From assembly GCF_024300625.1 (NCBI RefSeq), contig NZ_CP101322.1:3237992-3301991 (forward strand): a stretch of 64,000 nt of DNA, read 5' to 3'. Below the pieces are notes generated by a model, which worked only from the letters and a program-made list of their open reading frames with translations, ran no database searches and was not told where the DNA came from. Source of the DNA: Halovivax gelatinilyticus (lineage in GTDB: Archaea > Halobacteriota > Halobacteria > Halobacteriales > Natrialbaceae). Position 1 is the first letter of the stretch, and every line of letters begins with the position of its first letter. The position numbers and the translations under genes are program-made. This document shows, in pieces, positions 43,550-53,080 of the stretch.

Positions 43550-45135
43550 GCCAACAGGGATCCGGACCGGCGGGCGATCGACCCGGACGGGAGGTCGCCC
43601 ACCGTCTGTTCGCGACGGAGTTCGACGACGCGTCGGTGTCCTACACGGAGAGCGACGAGGAGCGCGCCCCGAACTACGTTATCTCGCCGACCGGCGCTCG
43701 CCTCAATCGACTCTTCGTCGTCGGGACGCTCACCGAGGTGACGGACGTGAACGAGGAGATGGTCCGCGCCCGGATCGTGGATCCGACCGGCGCGTTCGTC
43801 GTCTACGCCGGTCAGTACCAGCCCGACGCACTCGCCTTCCTCGAACGTGCCGAACCGCCGTCGTTCGTAGCCGTCACCGGAAAAGCGCGCACGTTCGAAC
43901 CCGAAGACGGTGACCGCGTCTACACGTCGATTCGCCCGGAGAGCCTCGCCGTGGTCGACGCGGACACCAGGGATCGCTGGGTCGTCGACACGGCCGAACA
44001 TACGCTCGATCGCATCGCCACGTTCGCGGCCGCGACGACGCTCGGTGTGGAAAGCTCTGATCTCACCGAAGCGCTCCGCGCTAACGGTCTCTCCGACGGG
44101 TTCGCGGAGGGAATCGATCTCGCCCTCTCGTCGTACGAAACGAGCCCGTCGTATCTCTCTGATCTTCGCCAGGTCGCCCTCGAAGCCGTTCGGGTCGTCG
44201 CCGGCGAGCAGTCCCAGGTGACGTCCTCGACGCCTTCCCCGAGCGCTCGGCGCGATGATGAACCCGGTTACGAGGTATTCGCCGCCGACGGGCCGTCACT
44301 GTCGCTGCCTGAACGCCTGCGTGAAACCGATACCGAATCGGACGCGATCGAGGAGCCGACCGCGTCGGAGCCCGATCCCGCGGCGGGTGCCGCGATCGGA
44401 ACGGCCAACGCCAGCGCGGAGGACTCCGAGCCGTCCGATGTCGACCCGACTGTCGACGAAGCATCGGCGGTCGATTCGGACGAACCCGACGATACGTCCC
44501 GTGAGGAATCCGACGACGCGGACGCGTCTGAACCGACCGAGTCTCAAGCCGACGAAGCGTCGGCGGACGAAATGGCCGATACGGACGATCTCGATGAGTC
44601 CAACGGGTCGGATGACGGTACTGACGATCTCGACGCGTTCGACGAAGGTGACGTCGATACCGAGCAACCGGACGACCTCGGAGATTTCGACGCGGACGAC
44701 GGGATGTACGAGTTCGACGACGAAGAGCGAGAGGCTATCGAAGAGGAGTACGGCGCTGAGTTCACCACGGGTGCCGAAGTCGACGAGCCTGGCGAAGCCG
44801 GGATCGACGTGCCGGACGACGAACCGACCGAGGAGGAATCGACCGACGACCCCGCAGCGAGCGACGCGAACGAACCTGCTACCGACGACTCCTCAGTCGA
44901 CGAATCGGCGGACTCGGGCGGTGACACGGCTACCGACGACGTCGATCTACAGGAACGTGTGGTCGACGTGATGGACGAACTCGACGACGGTGAGGGGGCG
45001 GACCGAACCGCGGTCGTCGACGCCGTCGCTGACGAGACCGGCGCGGCCGCGGCTGACGTCGAACAGGCGATCCAGGACGCGCTCATGGGCGGCGAGTGCT
45101 TCGAGCCGTCGGAGGATCGGCTGCAGGCGATCTGA
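43546..45135 (+). CDS. RPA-associated protein (RPAP) with long acidic linker
   Basis: The protein has 529 residues. Residues 15-210 hold the conserved RPAP core: an OB fold (VTDVNEEMVRARIVDPTGAFVVYAGQYQPDALAFLE) plus a helical part. Residues about 240-465 are a very acidic, low-complexity stretch of Asp, Glu, Ser and Thr, surely disordered. The last 60 residues resemble a winged helix (LQERVVDVMDELDDGEGADRTAVVDAVADETGAAAADVEQAIQDALMGGECFEP). RPAPs bind their cognate RPA. The GTG at 43546 overlaps the RPA stop by four bases. Confidence 0.9.
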   Translation: MSQQGSGPAGDRPGREVAHRLFATEFDDASVSYTESDEERAPNYVISPTGARLNRLFVVGTLTEVTDVNEEMVRARIVDPTGAFVVYAGQYQPDALAFLERAEPPSFVAVTGKARTFEPEDGDRVYTSIRPESLAVVDADTRDRWVVDTAEHTLDRIATFAAATTLGVESSDLTEALRANGLSDGFAEGIDLALSSYETSPSYLSDLRQVALEAVRVVAGEQSQVTSSTPSPSARRDDEPGYEVFAADGPSLSLPERLRETDTESDAIEEPTASEPDPAAGAAIGTANASAEDSEPSDVDPTVDEASAVDSDEPDDTSREESDDADASEPTESQADEASADEMADTDDLDESNGSDDGTDDLDAFDEGDVDTEQPDDLGDFDADDGMYEFDDEEREAIEEEYGAEFTTGAEVDEPGEAGIDVPDDEPTEEESTDDPAASDANEPATDDSSVDESADSGGDTATDDVDLQERVVDVMDELDDGEGADRTAVVDAVADETGAAAADVEQAIQDALMGGECFEPSEDRLQAI

Positions 45136-45137
45136 GT

Positions 45138-45962
45138 ATGGCCCGACTCGAGCCGGTTCCCGGCGAGCGGGCCGCGCTCGCGACGATCGACGGCGAGCGG
45201 GCGCTGCTGATCGCCGATTATCACGCTGGCGTCGAGGCGGGGTTGCGCTACGAACGAGGAATCGAGGTTCCGAGTCGGGCGGCCGAGCGACGCGAACGAC
45301 TTCGAGCGGCGATCGATCGAACGGACGCCGATCGGTTAGTCATCCTCGGCGATCTCATGCACTCTATCGGCGAGCCGGGCGGAGCCGAACGGGGCGAGCT
45401 CGAAGTGCTGTTCGAGACACTGGCGCCGGTGGCGGTCACGTTGGTGAAGGGAAACCACGACGGAGCCATCGAATCGTGGCTGTACGAGTCGATCGACGAG
45501 TCGGGAACCGCCGGCGCGACGTCGCTCTCGGTCAGTCCGGGCGAAGGTACGTTGTTGGGAGAGATCGGCGTTTGTCACGGTCACAGCTGGCCGTCTGCGG
45601 ACGCGCTCGACGGGTCCGTCCTCTGCATGGGTCACGAACACCCGTGCGTCCGACTCGAAGACGAGGTCGGCGGGAGTCGTATCGAGCCGGTGTGGCTCCG
45701 CGGGTCCCTGGACCGGTCGTGGCTGGGAAGCCAGATACCAACTGGTAGCTCGGCCGAACGGCTTGAGTACGAGGAGTCGACATCGCCCGACGACGGTGGG
45801 ACTGAACTCGTCGTCCTCCCGGCGTTCAACGAACTGGTCGGTGGAACGTGGGTGAACGTCGCCGGTCAGTCGTTTCTCTCGCCGATGCTCCCGCGGGCGC
45901 TAGTCGACGGCGAGGCGTACCTCGTAGACGGGACGAGACTCGGGCCGTACGATTCGATCTGA
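45138..45962 (+). CDS. Calcineurin-like metallophosphoesterase of the RPA operon
   Basis: The protein has 274 residues. Two-metal-site motifs are in order: IADYHAG (D and H), ILGDLMHS, GNHDG, CHGH and MGHEHP. This is the family found as third gene of some haloarchaeal RPA operons; its substrate is not established, but a nuclease or phosphatase acting with RPA is plausible. A polar 25-residue stretch (about 205-230) is extra compared with short relatives. It starts two bases after the RPAP stop. Confidence 0.92.
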   Translation: MARLEPVPGERAALATIDGERALLIADYHAGVEAGLRYERGIEVPSRAAERRERLRAAIDRTDADRLVILGDLMHSIGEPGGAERGELEVLFETLAPVAVTLVKGNHDGAIESWLYESIDESGTAGATSLSVSPGEGTLLGEIGVCHGHSWPSADALDGSVLCMGHEHPCVRLEDEVGGSRIEPVWLRGSLDRSWLGSQIPTGSSAERLEYEESTSPDDGGTELVVLPAFNELVGGTWVNVAGQSFLSPMLPRALVDGEAYLVDGTRLGPYDSI

Positions 45963-46029
45963 TCAGACTGGCCCACGCCGACGGACCCAGAGCAACGTGC
46001 TTATGCGCCGGAGTGCCCTACGGCCGTCG

Positions 46030-48894
46030 ATGACTGACGGGGACGCGGCGGCGTTCACCCACCTTGGACCTGCCGTCCGCGATGCCCTCTCCGAACGCGG
46101 ATTTTCGACGCCGACGCCGCCACAACGTCTTGCGATTCCGCCACTCGCCGCCGGAGAGGATACGCTCGTGATCGCGCCGACCGGGAGTGGCAAGACCGAG
46201 ACGGCGATGCTCCCCGTCTTCGACGCGATCGTCGAAGCGCGATCGGACGACCGATCCGGCGACGCCAGGGCTGACGACGAGGTCGACGGCTTTCGAGCAC
46301 TCTACGTGACGCCGCTTCGGGCGCTCAATCGCGATATGCTCGATCGGCTGGAGTGGTGGGGCGAGTATCTGGACGTCACGGTCGACGTCCGCCACGGCGA
46401 TACCACGCAGTACCAGCGGTCGAAACAGGCGAGAGAGCCGCCCGACGTTCTGATCACGACTCCGGAAACGATTCAGGCGATGCTCACCGGCGAGCGGCTG
46501 AGAGAGGCGTTCGGGTCGCTCTCACACGTCGTCGTCGACGAGGTTCACGAACTCGCCGCGTCGAAACGCGGGGCCCAACTCGCGGTCGGACTCGAACGTC
46601 TCGTCGAACTGTCCGGTCCGTTTCAGCGAATCGGCCTCTCGGCGACCGTGGGCGACCCGGACGAGGTCGGTCGCTTTCTCACCGGGGACAGACCCTGTGC
46701 CGTCCGCGAGATCGACGTCGGAAGTAACGTGGACGTCAGCGTTCGCGAACCGACCGTAACCGACGAGGACCGAAACCTCGCTGGATCGCTGATGACGGAG
46801 GTGTCGACCGCGAGCCACGTCCGGCTGATCCGCGACATCGTGGCGGCAAACGAATCGACGCTCATTTTCGTCAACACGCGTCAGACGGCGGAGGCGATCG
46901 GGTCACGCTTTCGCGAACTCGAGTTGCCGATCGGCGTCCACCACGGCTCGCTCTCGAAGTCTGCGCGGATCGACGTCGAGGACGCGTTCAAAGCGGGCGA
47001 ACTCGACGCGTTGCTCTGTACGTCCTCGATGGAACTCGGCATCGACGTCGGTCGCGTCGACCACGTCGTGCAGTATCAGAGTCCCCGGCAGGTGTCGAGA
47101 TTCCTCCAGCGAATCGGTCGTGCCGGCCACCGGCTGGACGAGACGTCGTCGGGGACGATCGTGACCACGCGCGCCGACGACACGTTCGAAGCGCTCGCGA
47201 TCGCGCGTCGTGCAGGGATGGGCGAGGTCGAATCCGCCGGCATACACGAGGGAAGTCTCGACGTGGTCGCGAATCAGATTCCCGCTATCGTCCGCAGTTC
47301 GGGGCCGACGTTCGTCGACGACGCCTACGACATTGTCAGGCGGGCTTACCCGTTCCGAACGCTCCCCAGAGAGACGTTCGTCGAGGTACTCTCCGAACTT
47401 CACCGAAACCGCATCGTCTGGTACGACGAGGCCGACGAACGCATCGAATCGAGCGGGAACACCTGGCAGTACGTGTATTCGAATCTCTCGATGATTCCCG
47501 ACGAGGAGACGTACGAGGTTCATGACATCGCCTCGGGGGGACAGATCGGCACGCTCGACGAACGCTTCGTCGTCAACTTCGCCTCTCCTGGCGAGATATT
47601 CATCCAGCGGGGTGAGATGTGGCGGATCGCCGAGGTGGACGACGATGACGGCGTCGTGAAGGTGAGCCCGATCGAGAACCCCGCGGGCGAGGTCCCATCC
47701 TGGATCGGCCAGGAGATTCCGGTTCCGTACGACGTCGCCCAGGAGGTCGGAGAGATTCGATCGGTGGCCGAACCCCAGTTCGCAGACGGCGCGGACGAGA
47801 TCGCTGTCGCCCGTGAACTGGAGACGCGTTATCCGAGCGATCACGAGACGCTCACCTCGGCGATCTCCCAGCTCGAACGGCAGGTAGCGGCCGACCAACC
47901 GATGCCGACCGCCGATCGCATCGTCGTCGAACGGCAGGGCCGAACCGTCGTCGTAAACGCTGCTCTGGGTCACCGAACGAACGAGACGCTGGGGCGTGTA
48001 CTCACGTCACTCCTCGGCCAGCAGTCCGGCTCTTCGATCGGCCTCGACGTCGACCCGTATCGGATCGAACTCGAGGTGCCGACCGCCGTCGCGACGAGCG
48101 ACATCGTCTCGGTTATCGAAGAGACGGATCCGGCTCACGTCGAGACGATCGTCGAACTCGGACTCAAGAACTCCGACGCGCTCGCGTTTCGGCTGGCGCA
48201 GGTTTCCGGTAAGTTCGGCGCACTCAAGCGGTGGCAGGGCTCTGGTCGGATGTCGAACGAGCGACTGCTCGCTGCGCTCGAAGGGACGCCGATGTACGAG
48301 GAGTCGATTCGCGAGGTGTTCCACGAGGACCTCGATCCGGAATCGGCCGCCTCGGTCCTGGAATCGATCCAGTCGGGATCGATCGAACTACAAACCGTCC
48401 GGGGCCGGACGTCGGTCGGCTCCGGTGGTCGCTCGTCGGGTAAGGAACTGCTCGCACCCGAAAACGCTGACGCCAGCATCATCGAGACGGTCAAAGAGCG
48501 AATTCAGAACGATCGCATCATCCTCCTCTGTACGCACTGTACGGAGTGGCTCTCCCGGACGAAGGTTAGACGCGTTTCGGACCAGCCCACGTGTCCCGAG
48601 TGCGGGTCGACGCGCATCGCGGCGTTGAACCCGTGGGCGGACGAGGTGGTAGACGCCGTTCGGGCCGGACAGAAAGACGACGAACAACACGAGATGACCC
48701 AGCGGGCCTTCCACGCCGCCAGCCTCGTCCAGAGCCACGGAAAGAAAGCGGTGATAGCGCTGGCCGCCCGCGGGGTCGGTCCGCACAACGCCGCCCGCAT
48801 CATCAACAAACTTCGCGAAGACGAGGCGGCGTTCTACCGGGATATTCTCTCTCAGGAGAGACAGTACGCGCGCACGCAGTCCTTTTGGGATTGA
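46030..48894 (+). CDS. lhr: Lhr-type DEAD/DEAH helicase
   Basis: The protein has 954 residues and is a superfamily 2 helicase of the large helicase-related type, acting on DNA or RNA-DNA forks in repair. Motifs include APTGSGKTET (about residue 49), the Walker B box VVVDEVHELA, SATVGDP, HHGSLSK and QRIGRAGHR. The C-terminal third holds a Zn finger-like pair (CTHCTEWL, CPECGS) and an HhH-like end (ALAARGVGPHNAARIINKL). The ATG at 46030 is chosen because the upstream Met codons lack the helicase Q-like beginning. A TATA-like TTATGCG about 30 bases upstream suggests a separate promoter from the RPA operon. Confidence 0.95.
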   Translation: MTDGDAAAFTHLGPAVRDALSERGFSTPTPPQRLAIPPLAAGEDTLVIAPTGSGKTETAMLPVFDAIVEARSDDRSGDARADDEVDGFRALYVTPLRALNRDMLDRLEWWGEYLDVTVDVRHGDTTQYQRSKQAREPPDVLITTPETIQAMLTGERLREAFGSLSHVVVDEVHELAASKRGAQLAVGLERLVELSGPFQRIGLSATVGDPDEVGRFLTGDRPCAVREIDVGSNVDVSVREPTVTDEDRNLAGSLMTEVSTASHVRLIRDIVAANESTLIFVNTRQTAEAIGSRFRELELPIGVHHGSLSKSARIDVEDAFKAGELDALLCTSSMELGIDVGRVDHVVQYQSPRQVSRFLQRIGRAGHRLDETSSGTIVTTRADDTFEALAIARRAGMGEVESAGIHEGSLDVVANQIPAIVRSSGPTFVDDAYDIVRRAYPFRTLPRETFVEVLSELHRNRIVWYDEADERIESSGNTWQYVYSNLSMIPDEETYEVHDIASGGQIGTLDERFVVNFASPGEIFIQRGEMWRIAEVDDDDGVVKVSPIENPAGEVPSWIGQEIPVPYDVAQEVGEIRSVAEPQFADGADEIAVARELETRYPSDHETLTSAISQLERQVAADQPMPTADRIVVERQGRTVVVNAALGHRTNETLGRVLTSLLGQQSGSSIGLDVDPYRIELEVPTAVATSDIVSVIEETDPAHVETIVELGLKNSDALAFRLAQVSGKFGALKRWQGSGRMSNERLLAALEGTPMYEESIREVFHEDLDPESAASVLESIQSGSIELQTVRGRTSVGSGGRSSGKELLAPENADASIIETVKERIQNDRIILLCTHCTEWLSRTKVRRVSDQPTCPECGSTRIAALNPWADEVVDAVRAGQKDDEQHEMTQRAFHAASLVQSHGKKAVIALAARGVGPHNAARIINKLREDEAAFYRDILSQERQYARTQSFWD

Positions 48895-49031
48895 CACGCG
48901 ACGAGCATTTCATCGGTGCAAACCATCGCCCGATCATGGTCTCAACCGAGACGAACTGATCGCCCGATCGATGTCGCCGAACAAGCGTGCCGTTCGAGGG
49001 TGTGACCACTCACGTCCGATCGAGAGCGACG

Positions 49032-49043
49032 AAACTATCAAAC
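49032..49043 (+). promoter_or_regulatory. TATA-like element of the decarboxylase gene
   Basis: AAACTATCAAAC is centred about 30 bases before the ATG at 49067, compatible with a leaderless mRNA. Confidence 0.45.
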
Positions 49044-49066
49044 GCGGGCCGGTCGAACGTTCGGGT

Positions 49067-49819
49067 ATGAACGTCGCTCCCGGGGCCTGGCGATACGCGA
49101 TCTGGCCGCTCGTCGCGGCCCCCTTCGCCCTCCTCATCAGCCTCCCCGCCGCAGCCGTGCTCCTCGCCGGGCTGGGCGGTTTCGTCCTCTGGTTCTTCCG
49201 TGATCCGGACCGAACGCCGCCCGCATCGGGGATCGTCGCTCCGGCTGACGGGAAAGTCTCCGTGCTCCGTACCGAAGGCGAAACGGTCCGCGTGGGGATC
49301 TTCATGAACGTCTGGAACGTTCACGTCATTCGCTCGCCGGCCGACGGACGCGTCGTTGACGTCGAACATACCCCCGGTGCACATCGGCCGGCGTTTTCGA
49401 AAGAGTCGGACCGAAACGAGCGGGTTCACGTCCGATTCAGTGGATCATCTACCGACGGGTCGACCGCAAACCCTCCGACGGACGCTTCGCTGCTCGATCC
49501 CGAGCAAACGGACGCTCGCGTTTCCGCTCCGATTGAAGAAGTTACGCTGATCGCCGGCGCGTTTGCCCGCCGAATCACGCCGTACGTCGATACAGCCGAA
49601 CGCGTTCACCGGGGCGACCGAATCGGCCACATCGCGTTCGGCAGTCGCGTCGACGTCGTCTTCGGACCGGACGTCTCGATCGATGACGTGGCGGTCGATC
49701 CGGGGGAGAAGACGCGCTCCGGCGAAACGCAATTGCTCGAACCGGAAGCCATCGACGCGAACCTTCCGCTGATAGACGAGGAGACGGTTCCGACCGAGAA
49801 CGTAGAAGAGGACGGCTGA
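49067..49819 (+). CDS. asd: Archaetidylserine decarboxylase (phosphatidylserine decarboxylase family)
   Basis: The enzyme makes the ethanolamine head group of archaeal lipids. The protein has 250 residues. Residues 10-45 hold two membrane segments. VAPADGKVSVLRTEGE and GIFMNVWNVHVIRSPADGRV are family motifs; the His in NVHVIRSP is catalytic. The pro-enzyme self-cleaves at G-S within HIAFGSRVDVV (S193) to form the pyruvoyl group. A 25-residue polar insert (about 126-152) is unusual. It is convergent with the Cdc48 gene, 21 bases away. No archaetidylserine synthase gene is next to it. Confidence 0.92.
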   Translation: MNVAPGAWRYAIWPLVAAPFALLISLPAAAVLLAGLGGFVLWFFRDPDRTPPASGIVAPADGKVSVLRTEGETVRVGIFMNVWNVHVIRSPADGRVVDVEHTPGAHRPAFSKESDRNERVHVRFSGSSTDGSTANPPTDASLLDPEQTDARVSAPIEEVTLIAGAFARRITPYVDTAERVHRGDRIGHIAFGSRVDVVFGPDVSIDDVAVDPGEKTRSGETQLLEPEAIDANLPLIDEETVPTENVEEDG

Positions 49820-49840
49820 GTACCGGGTACGCGTTCGAGG

Positions 49841-52024
49841 TTATTCGTGGGCGGCGATCGCACGGTCAATGTGGTCGCGTTCGATGACGATCTCGTCCGC
49901 TCGCTCGTTGGCCTCGGCGGGTTCGTGTGCCTCCGCAACCTCGCGGATCGCCTTCATCGACGCGTCGCGGACGATTGCCTCGATGTCAGCGCCTGTTTTT
50001 CCGTCGAGTTTGGCGGCGATCGACGTGAGATCGACGTCATCTGCCAGGGGTTTTCCGCGGGTATGCACCTCGAGAATCTTCTCACGAGCGTCCGCGTCCG
50101 GTTCGGGCAACAGCACGTGCGTGTCCAGTCGGCCGGGCCGAAGGAGCGCCGGGTCGATGTCGTCTTTGCGGTTGGTCGCGGCGAGGACGACGAGGTTCGG
50201 ATTCTCTCGCATTCCATCCAGTTCGGTGAGCAGTTGCGAGACGACGCGTTCGGTCACTTCGTGACTGTCGCCGCGTCTCCCGACCAGAGCGTCGATCTCG
50301 TCGATGAAAACGATCGACGGGGCGGCCTGCCTCGCGCGTTCGAATATTTTTCGAATAGCCCGCTCGCTCTCACCGACGTACCGATCTAGCACTTCCGGTC
50401 CGTCGACGCGAACGAAATTGACGTCGGTCTCGCCGGCGAGCGCGCGAGCGAGCAGCGTTTTACCCGTCCCCGGCGGGCCGTAGAGCAGGACGCCTGACGG
50501 CGGATCGGTATCGGTTCGTTCGAAGAGGCGATCGTAGGTGAGCGGCCACTCGACGGATTCCGTGAGCGTCTGTTTAGGCCCGTCGAGACCACCGACGTCC
50601 TCGAAATCGGTATCTGGTGATTCGGCCACGTACTCGCGCATCGCGGAGGGTTCGACGGAGGCCAGCGCGTCGTCGAAATCGGCTTTCGTCACCGAGGGAT
50701 CTCGGTTCCACGTCGCGCGTTCGGACTCTTCGGTCGGACGCCGTCGGATCGCGGCCATCGCGGCCTCGCTGGCGACCGAGTCGAGGTCGGCCCCAACGAA
50801 TCCGTGCGTTCGCGCTGCGAGGGTCTCGAGCGAGACGTCCTCGGCAAGGGGCATCCCACGCGTGTGTACCTCCAGAATTTCGCGCCGACCGGTTTCGTCG
50901 GGGACGCCGATCTGTATCTCTCTGTCGAAGCGCCCACCGCGTCTGAGCGCCGGATCGAGCGCGTCGACGCGGTTGGTCGCCCCGATGACGATCACCTCGC
51001 CGCGGCCGTCGAGGCCGTCCATCAACGTGAGTAACTGGCCGACGACGCGGCTCTCTGCGTCAGCATCGTCGTCGCGGGCGCTCGCGATCGAGTCGATCTC
51101 GTCGAAGAAGACGATCGACGGGGCGTTTTCGCGAGCACGAGCGAACGCTTCCCGAAGTTTCTCCTCTGATTCGCCCTTGTACTTGGACATGATCTCCGGG
51201 CCGGATATCGAGATGAAGTCTGCGTCGACCTCGTTCGCGACCGCGCGTGCGATCAGCGTTTTCCCGGTTCCCGGCGGACCGTAGAGTAAGACGCCGGAGG
51301 GCGGATCGACGCCGAGTCGCCCGAAGAGTTCGGACTCCGACAGGGGCAACTCGATCATCTCTCTGACCAGTTCCAGTTCCTCGTCGAGGCCGCCGATATC
51401 TTCGTACGTGACGCCGGACGGTCGACTCGACTGGGCCGATTCCTCTCGGGGACGCCCCGCGGTCTCCGATTCAGATTCCGAGAGCCGAGAAGAGGCCGTC
51501 GCAGCCGTCACCGTCGACGAGACCCGGATATCCGTCGAACTCGTGATTCTGACATCGCCCGAGGGTTCGGTCTCGACGACGCGAAACGGCTCCGAGGCGA
51601 TTCCCTCGATACGGATCTGTTCGTTCGTTCGAACCGGACGATTTCTGAGTTTCTGATTCGCCACGCGTTCTGTAAGCTTCGTCTCCGCGTCGTTCGCCGA
51701 TTCGGGCGGGGCGAGAACGACGTGGGTCGCTTCGGGGACCGTCGTCCCGTCGAGCGATCTGACGGTAACGCTGTCACCGACGTGAACGCCGGCGTTGGCG
51801 CGCGAGTCCGCGTCGATCTGGACGACAGTCTCTTCGACGGAGGAGTCTGCCGGCCACATCTTCGCGACGGTCGACTTCGTCCCCTCGATGACGACCGTAT
51901 CGCCGCTCAAGACGCCGAGTTTCCGGCGTGCGCGTTCTGGAATTCTGGCGACGCCGCGACCGGCGTCTCGTTTCTCGGCCGCCCGAACCGAGAGGCGAAC
52001 GCCGTCCGAATCCGACTCACTCAT
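49841..52024 (-). CDS. cdc48: Cdc48/VAT-type AAA ATPase
   Basis: This is a hexameric unfoldase that feeds proteins to the archaeal proteasome. The protein has 727 residues. Residues 10-105 form the Cdc48 N-domain (double-psi barrel and beta-clam, AGRGVARIPERARRKLGVLSGD). Two AAA domains follow: Walker A at 249-256 and 516-523 (both GPPGTGKT), and Walker B FFDEIDS and FIDEIDA. The second region of homology is complete in both. The start MSESDSDG at 52024 is preferred over an ATG at 52105; a TATA-like element lies about 30 bases upstream. A polar linker (about 170-205) precedes the first AAA domain. Confidence 0.95.
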   Translation of the reverse strand: MSESDSDGVRLSVRAAEKRDAGRGVARIPERARRKLGVLSGDTVVIEGTKSTVAKMWPADSSVEETVVQIDADSRANAGVHVGDSVTVRSLDGTTVPEATHVVLAPPESANDAETKLTERVANQKLRNRPVRTNEQIRIEGIASEPFRVVETEPSGDVRITSSTDIRVSSTVTAATASSRLSESESETAGRPREESAQSSRPSGVTYEDIGGLDEELELVREMIELPLSESELFGRLGVDPPSGVLLYGPPGTGKTLIARAVANEVDADFISISGPEIMSKYKGESEEKLREAFARARENAPSIVFFDEIDSIASARDDDADAESRVVGQLLTLMDGLDGRGEVIVIGATNRVDALDPALRRGGRFDREIQIGVPDETGRREILEVHTRGMPLAEDVSLETLAARTHGFVGADLDSVASEAAMAAIRRRPTEESERATWNRDPSVTKADFDDALASVEPSAMREYVAESPDTDFEDVGGLDGPKQTLTESVEWPLTYDRLFERTDTDPPSGVLLYGPPGTGKTLLARALAGETDVNFVRVDGPEVLDRYVGESERAIRKIFERARQAAPSIVFIDEIDALVGRRGDSHEVTERVVSQLLTELDGMRENPNLVVLAATNRKDDIDPALLRPGRLDTHVLLPEPDADAREKILEVHTRGKPLADDVDLTSIAAKLDGKTGADIEAIVRDASMKAIREVAEAHEPAEANERADEIVIERDHIDRAIAAHE

Positions 52025-52052
52025 ACCGGTCTCTATCGCGGGCGTCACCTTG

Positions 52053-52062
52053 AGAATTATCC
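52053..52062 (-). promoter_or_regulatory. TATA-like element of the Cdc48 gene
   Basis: The minus strand reads GGATAATTC, centred about 33 bases before the ATG at 52024. Confidence 0.45.
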
Positions 52063-52137
52063 TCGCCGGGCGAATACATCCCGACCTATTGGCTTCGGTG
52101 CACAATAGCTATTGAACTAGCGACCGTCGATCAGGAT

Positions 52138-52272
52138 ATGGTGGTCGAAACGGAACGAGACGGTACGACCTGGTACGAGTGTGAGACGTGCGGTCTCCTG
52201 TTCGACGAGTTCCAGGACGCTCGAACCCACGAGTCCAATTGCGACGACGACGAGCCGTCGTACATTCAGTGA
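52138..52272 (+). CDS. Small zinc-binding protein, DUF7128 type
   Basis: Translation from the ATG at 52138 gives 44 residues. They contain WYECETCGLLFDEFQDARTHESNC, a C-x2-C...H-x4-C zinc finger, and end SYIQ. This closely resembles the haloarchaeal DUF7128 family from memory, including the ending. The function is unknown. A TATA-like GCTATTG about 30 bases upstream suits a leaderless transcript. It is divergent from the Cdc48 gene and followed by the convergent DUF5796 gene. Confidence 0.88.
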   Translation: MVVETERDGTTWYECETCGLLFDEFQDARTHESNCDDDEPSYIQ

Positions 52273-52324
52273 GATACTCGCGTTCAGTGGACTACTCGTA
52301 TTCCGGGCCTTCGCACTCAGCACC

Positions 52325-52759
52325 CTACTCGTCGTCCGCCGAAACGAGTTCGTATGCGTGTTCGCTGACCTCATCTTCGGCGAAAACGAAAACCCGGCCG
52401 TCGACGACGTCGAGGTCGGCCGAGACGGTCACCGAATATCCCTCGACTTCGGCGGTCACCCCGGAAAACAGCTCGCTCTCTTCGTTGCGGTCCAGCAGAA
52501 CACGGCCCACACCGCTCGATTCGAGGATGGCCGAATCGGTCTTCAGATCGTTGACGTACGTCATGATACCTTCGAATCCGTCGGGATCGGTCACCAGCAC
52601 GTGTACCTCCTTTCCGGGGGGCGTCGTCACCGAATTGACGACCGGCTTGGGCGGCCCGTGGTAGAACGCTTCGCGACCGTCTAGATACCGAACGACGATC
52701 CCGCCGTCTACGAAGTCTACCTCCAGCGTGCTCGGGGCGACGTTCGATCGGGTGCTCAT
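52325..52759 (-). CDS. DUF5796 family protein
   Basis: The protein has 144 residues. The start SNVAPSTLEVDFVDGGIVVRYLDGREAFYHGPPKPV and the central SVTTPPGKEVHVLVTDPDGFEGIMTYVNDLKT match the haloarchaeal DUF5796 family. The fold appears all-beta and acidic, with no membrane segment. Its function is unknown. It is convergent with the DUF7128 gene, 52 bases apart. Confidence 0.9.
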   Translation of the reverse strand: MSTRSNVAPSTLEVDFVDGGIVVRYLDGREAFYHGPPKPVVNSVTTPPGKEVHVLVTDPDGFEGIMTYVNDLKTDSAILESSGVGRVLLDRNEESELFSGVTAEVEGYSVTVSADLDVVDGRVFVFAEDEVSEHAYELVSADDE

Positions 52760-53080
52760 AGGAGACGCTTACGCCGTTACGGACAAAAAGCTGTGTTCTG
52801 CCAATCGATTTATCTGGCGGATACACGCGTGAGATTCGGGTGTTCTATCGGATCGCGTACCGACGGACGACGATCGGAGGGATTACTGACCGTAAGGCGA
52901 TGACCGCGAACTATTATTGAGAGCCGGTCAGCCGACGGTTCCCGGACCACGAGATTAATACCGAATTCCCGACAGGCGTGTTCGATTCGGTTACCGACGG
53001 TCTCCCCCTGAGTATGGACGACCGTCATCCGCTATTTTACGGATAACAATTCGACACCACCATCTCGAATAGGGTGTGTG
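52760..53080. other. Divergent intergenic region
   Basis: A 72-residue minus-strand frame fills part of it, but its codon use is unlike the neighbours and it is not called. TATTTTAC at 53033-53040 lies about 45 bases before the ATG at 53081 and may be the promoter of that gene. Confidence 0.5.

Noticed and set aside
52810-53028. 72-residue minus-strand open frame (MTVVHTQGETVGNRIEHACREFG...)
   Set aside because: Codon third positions are not GC-biased as in real genes here, no promoter or ribosome site is evident, and no domain is recognised.
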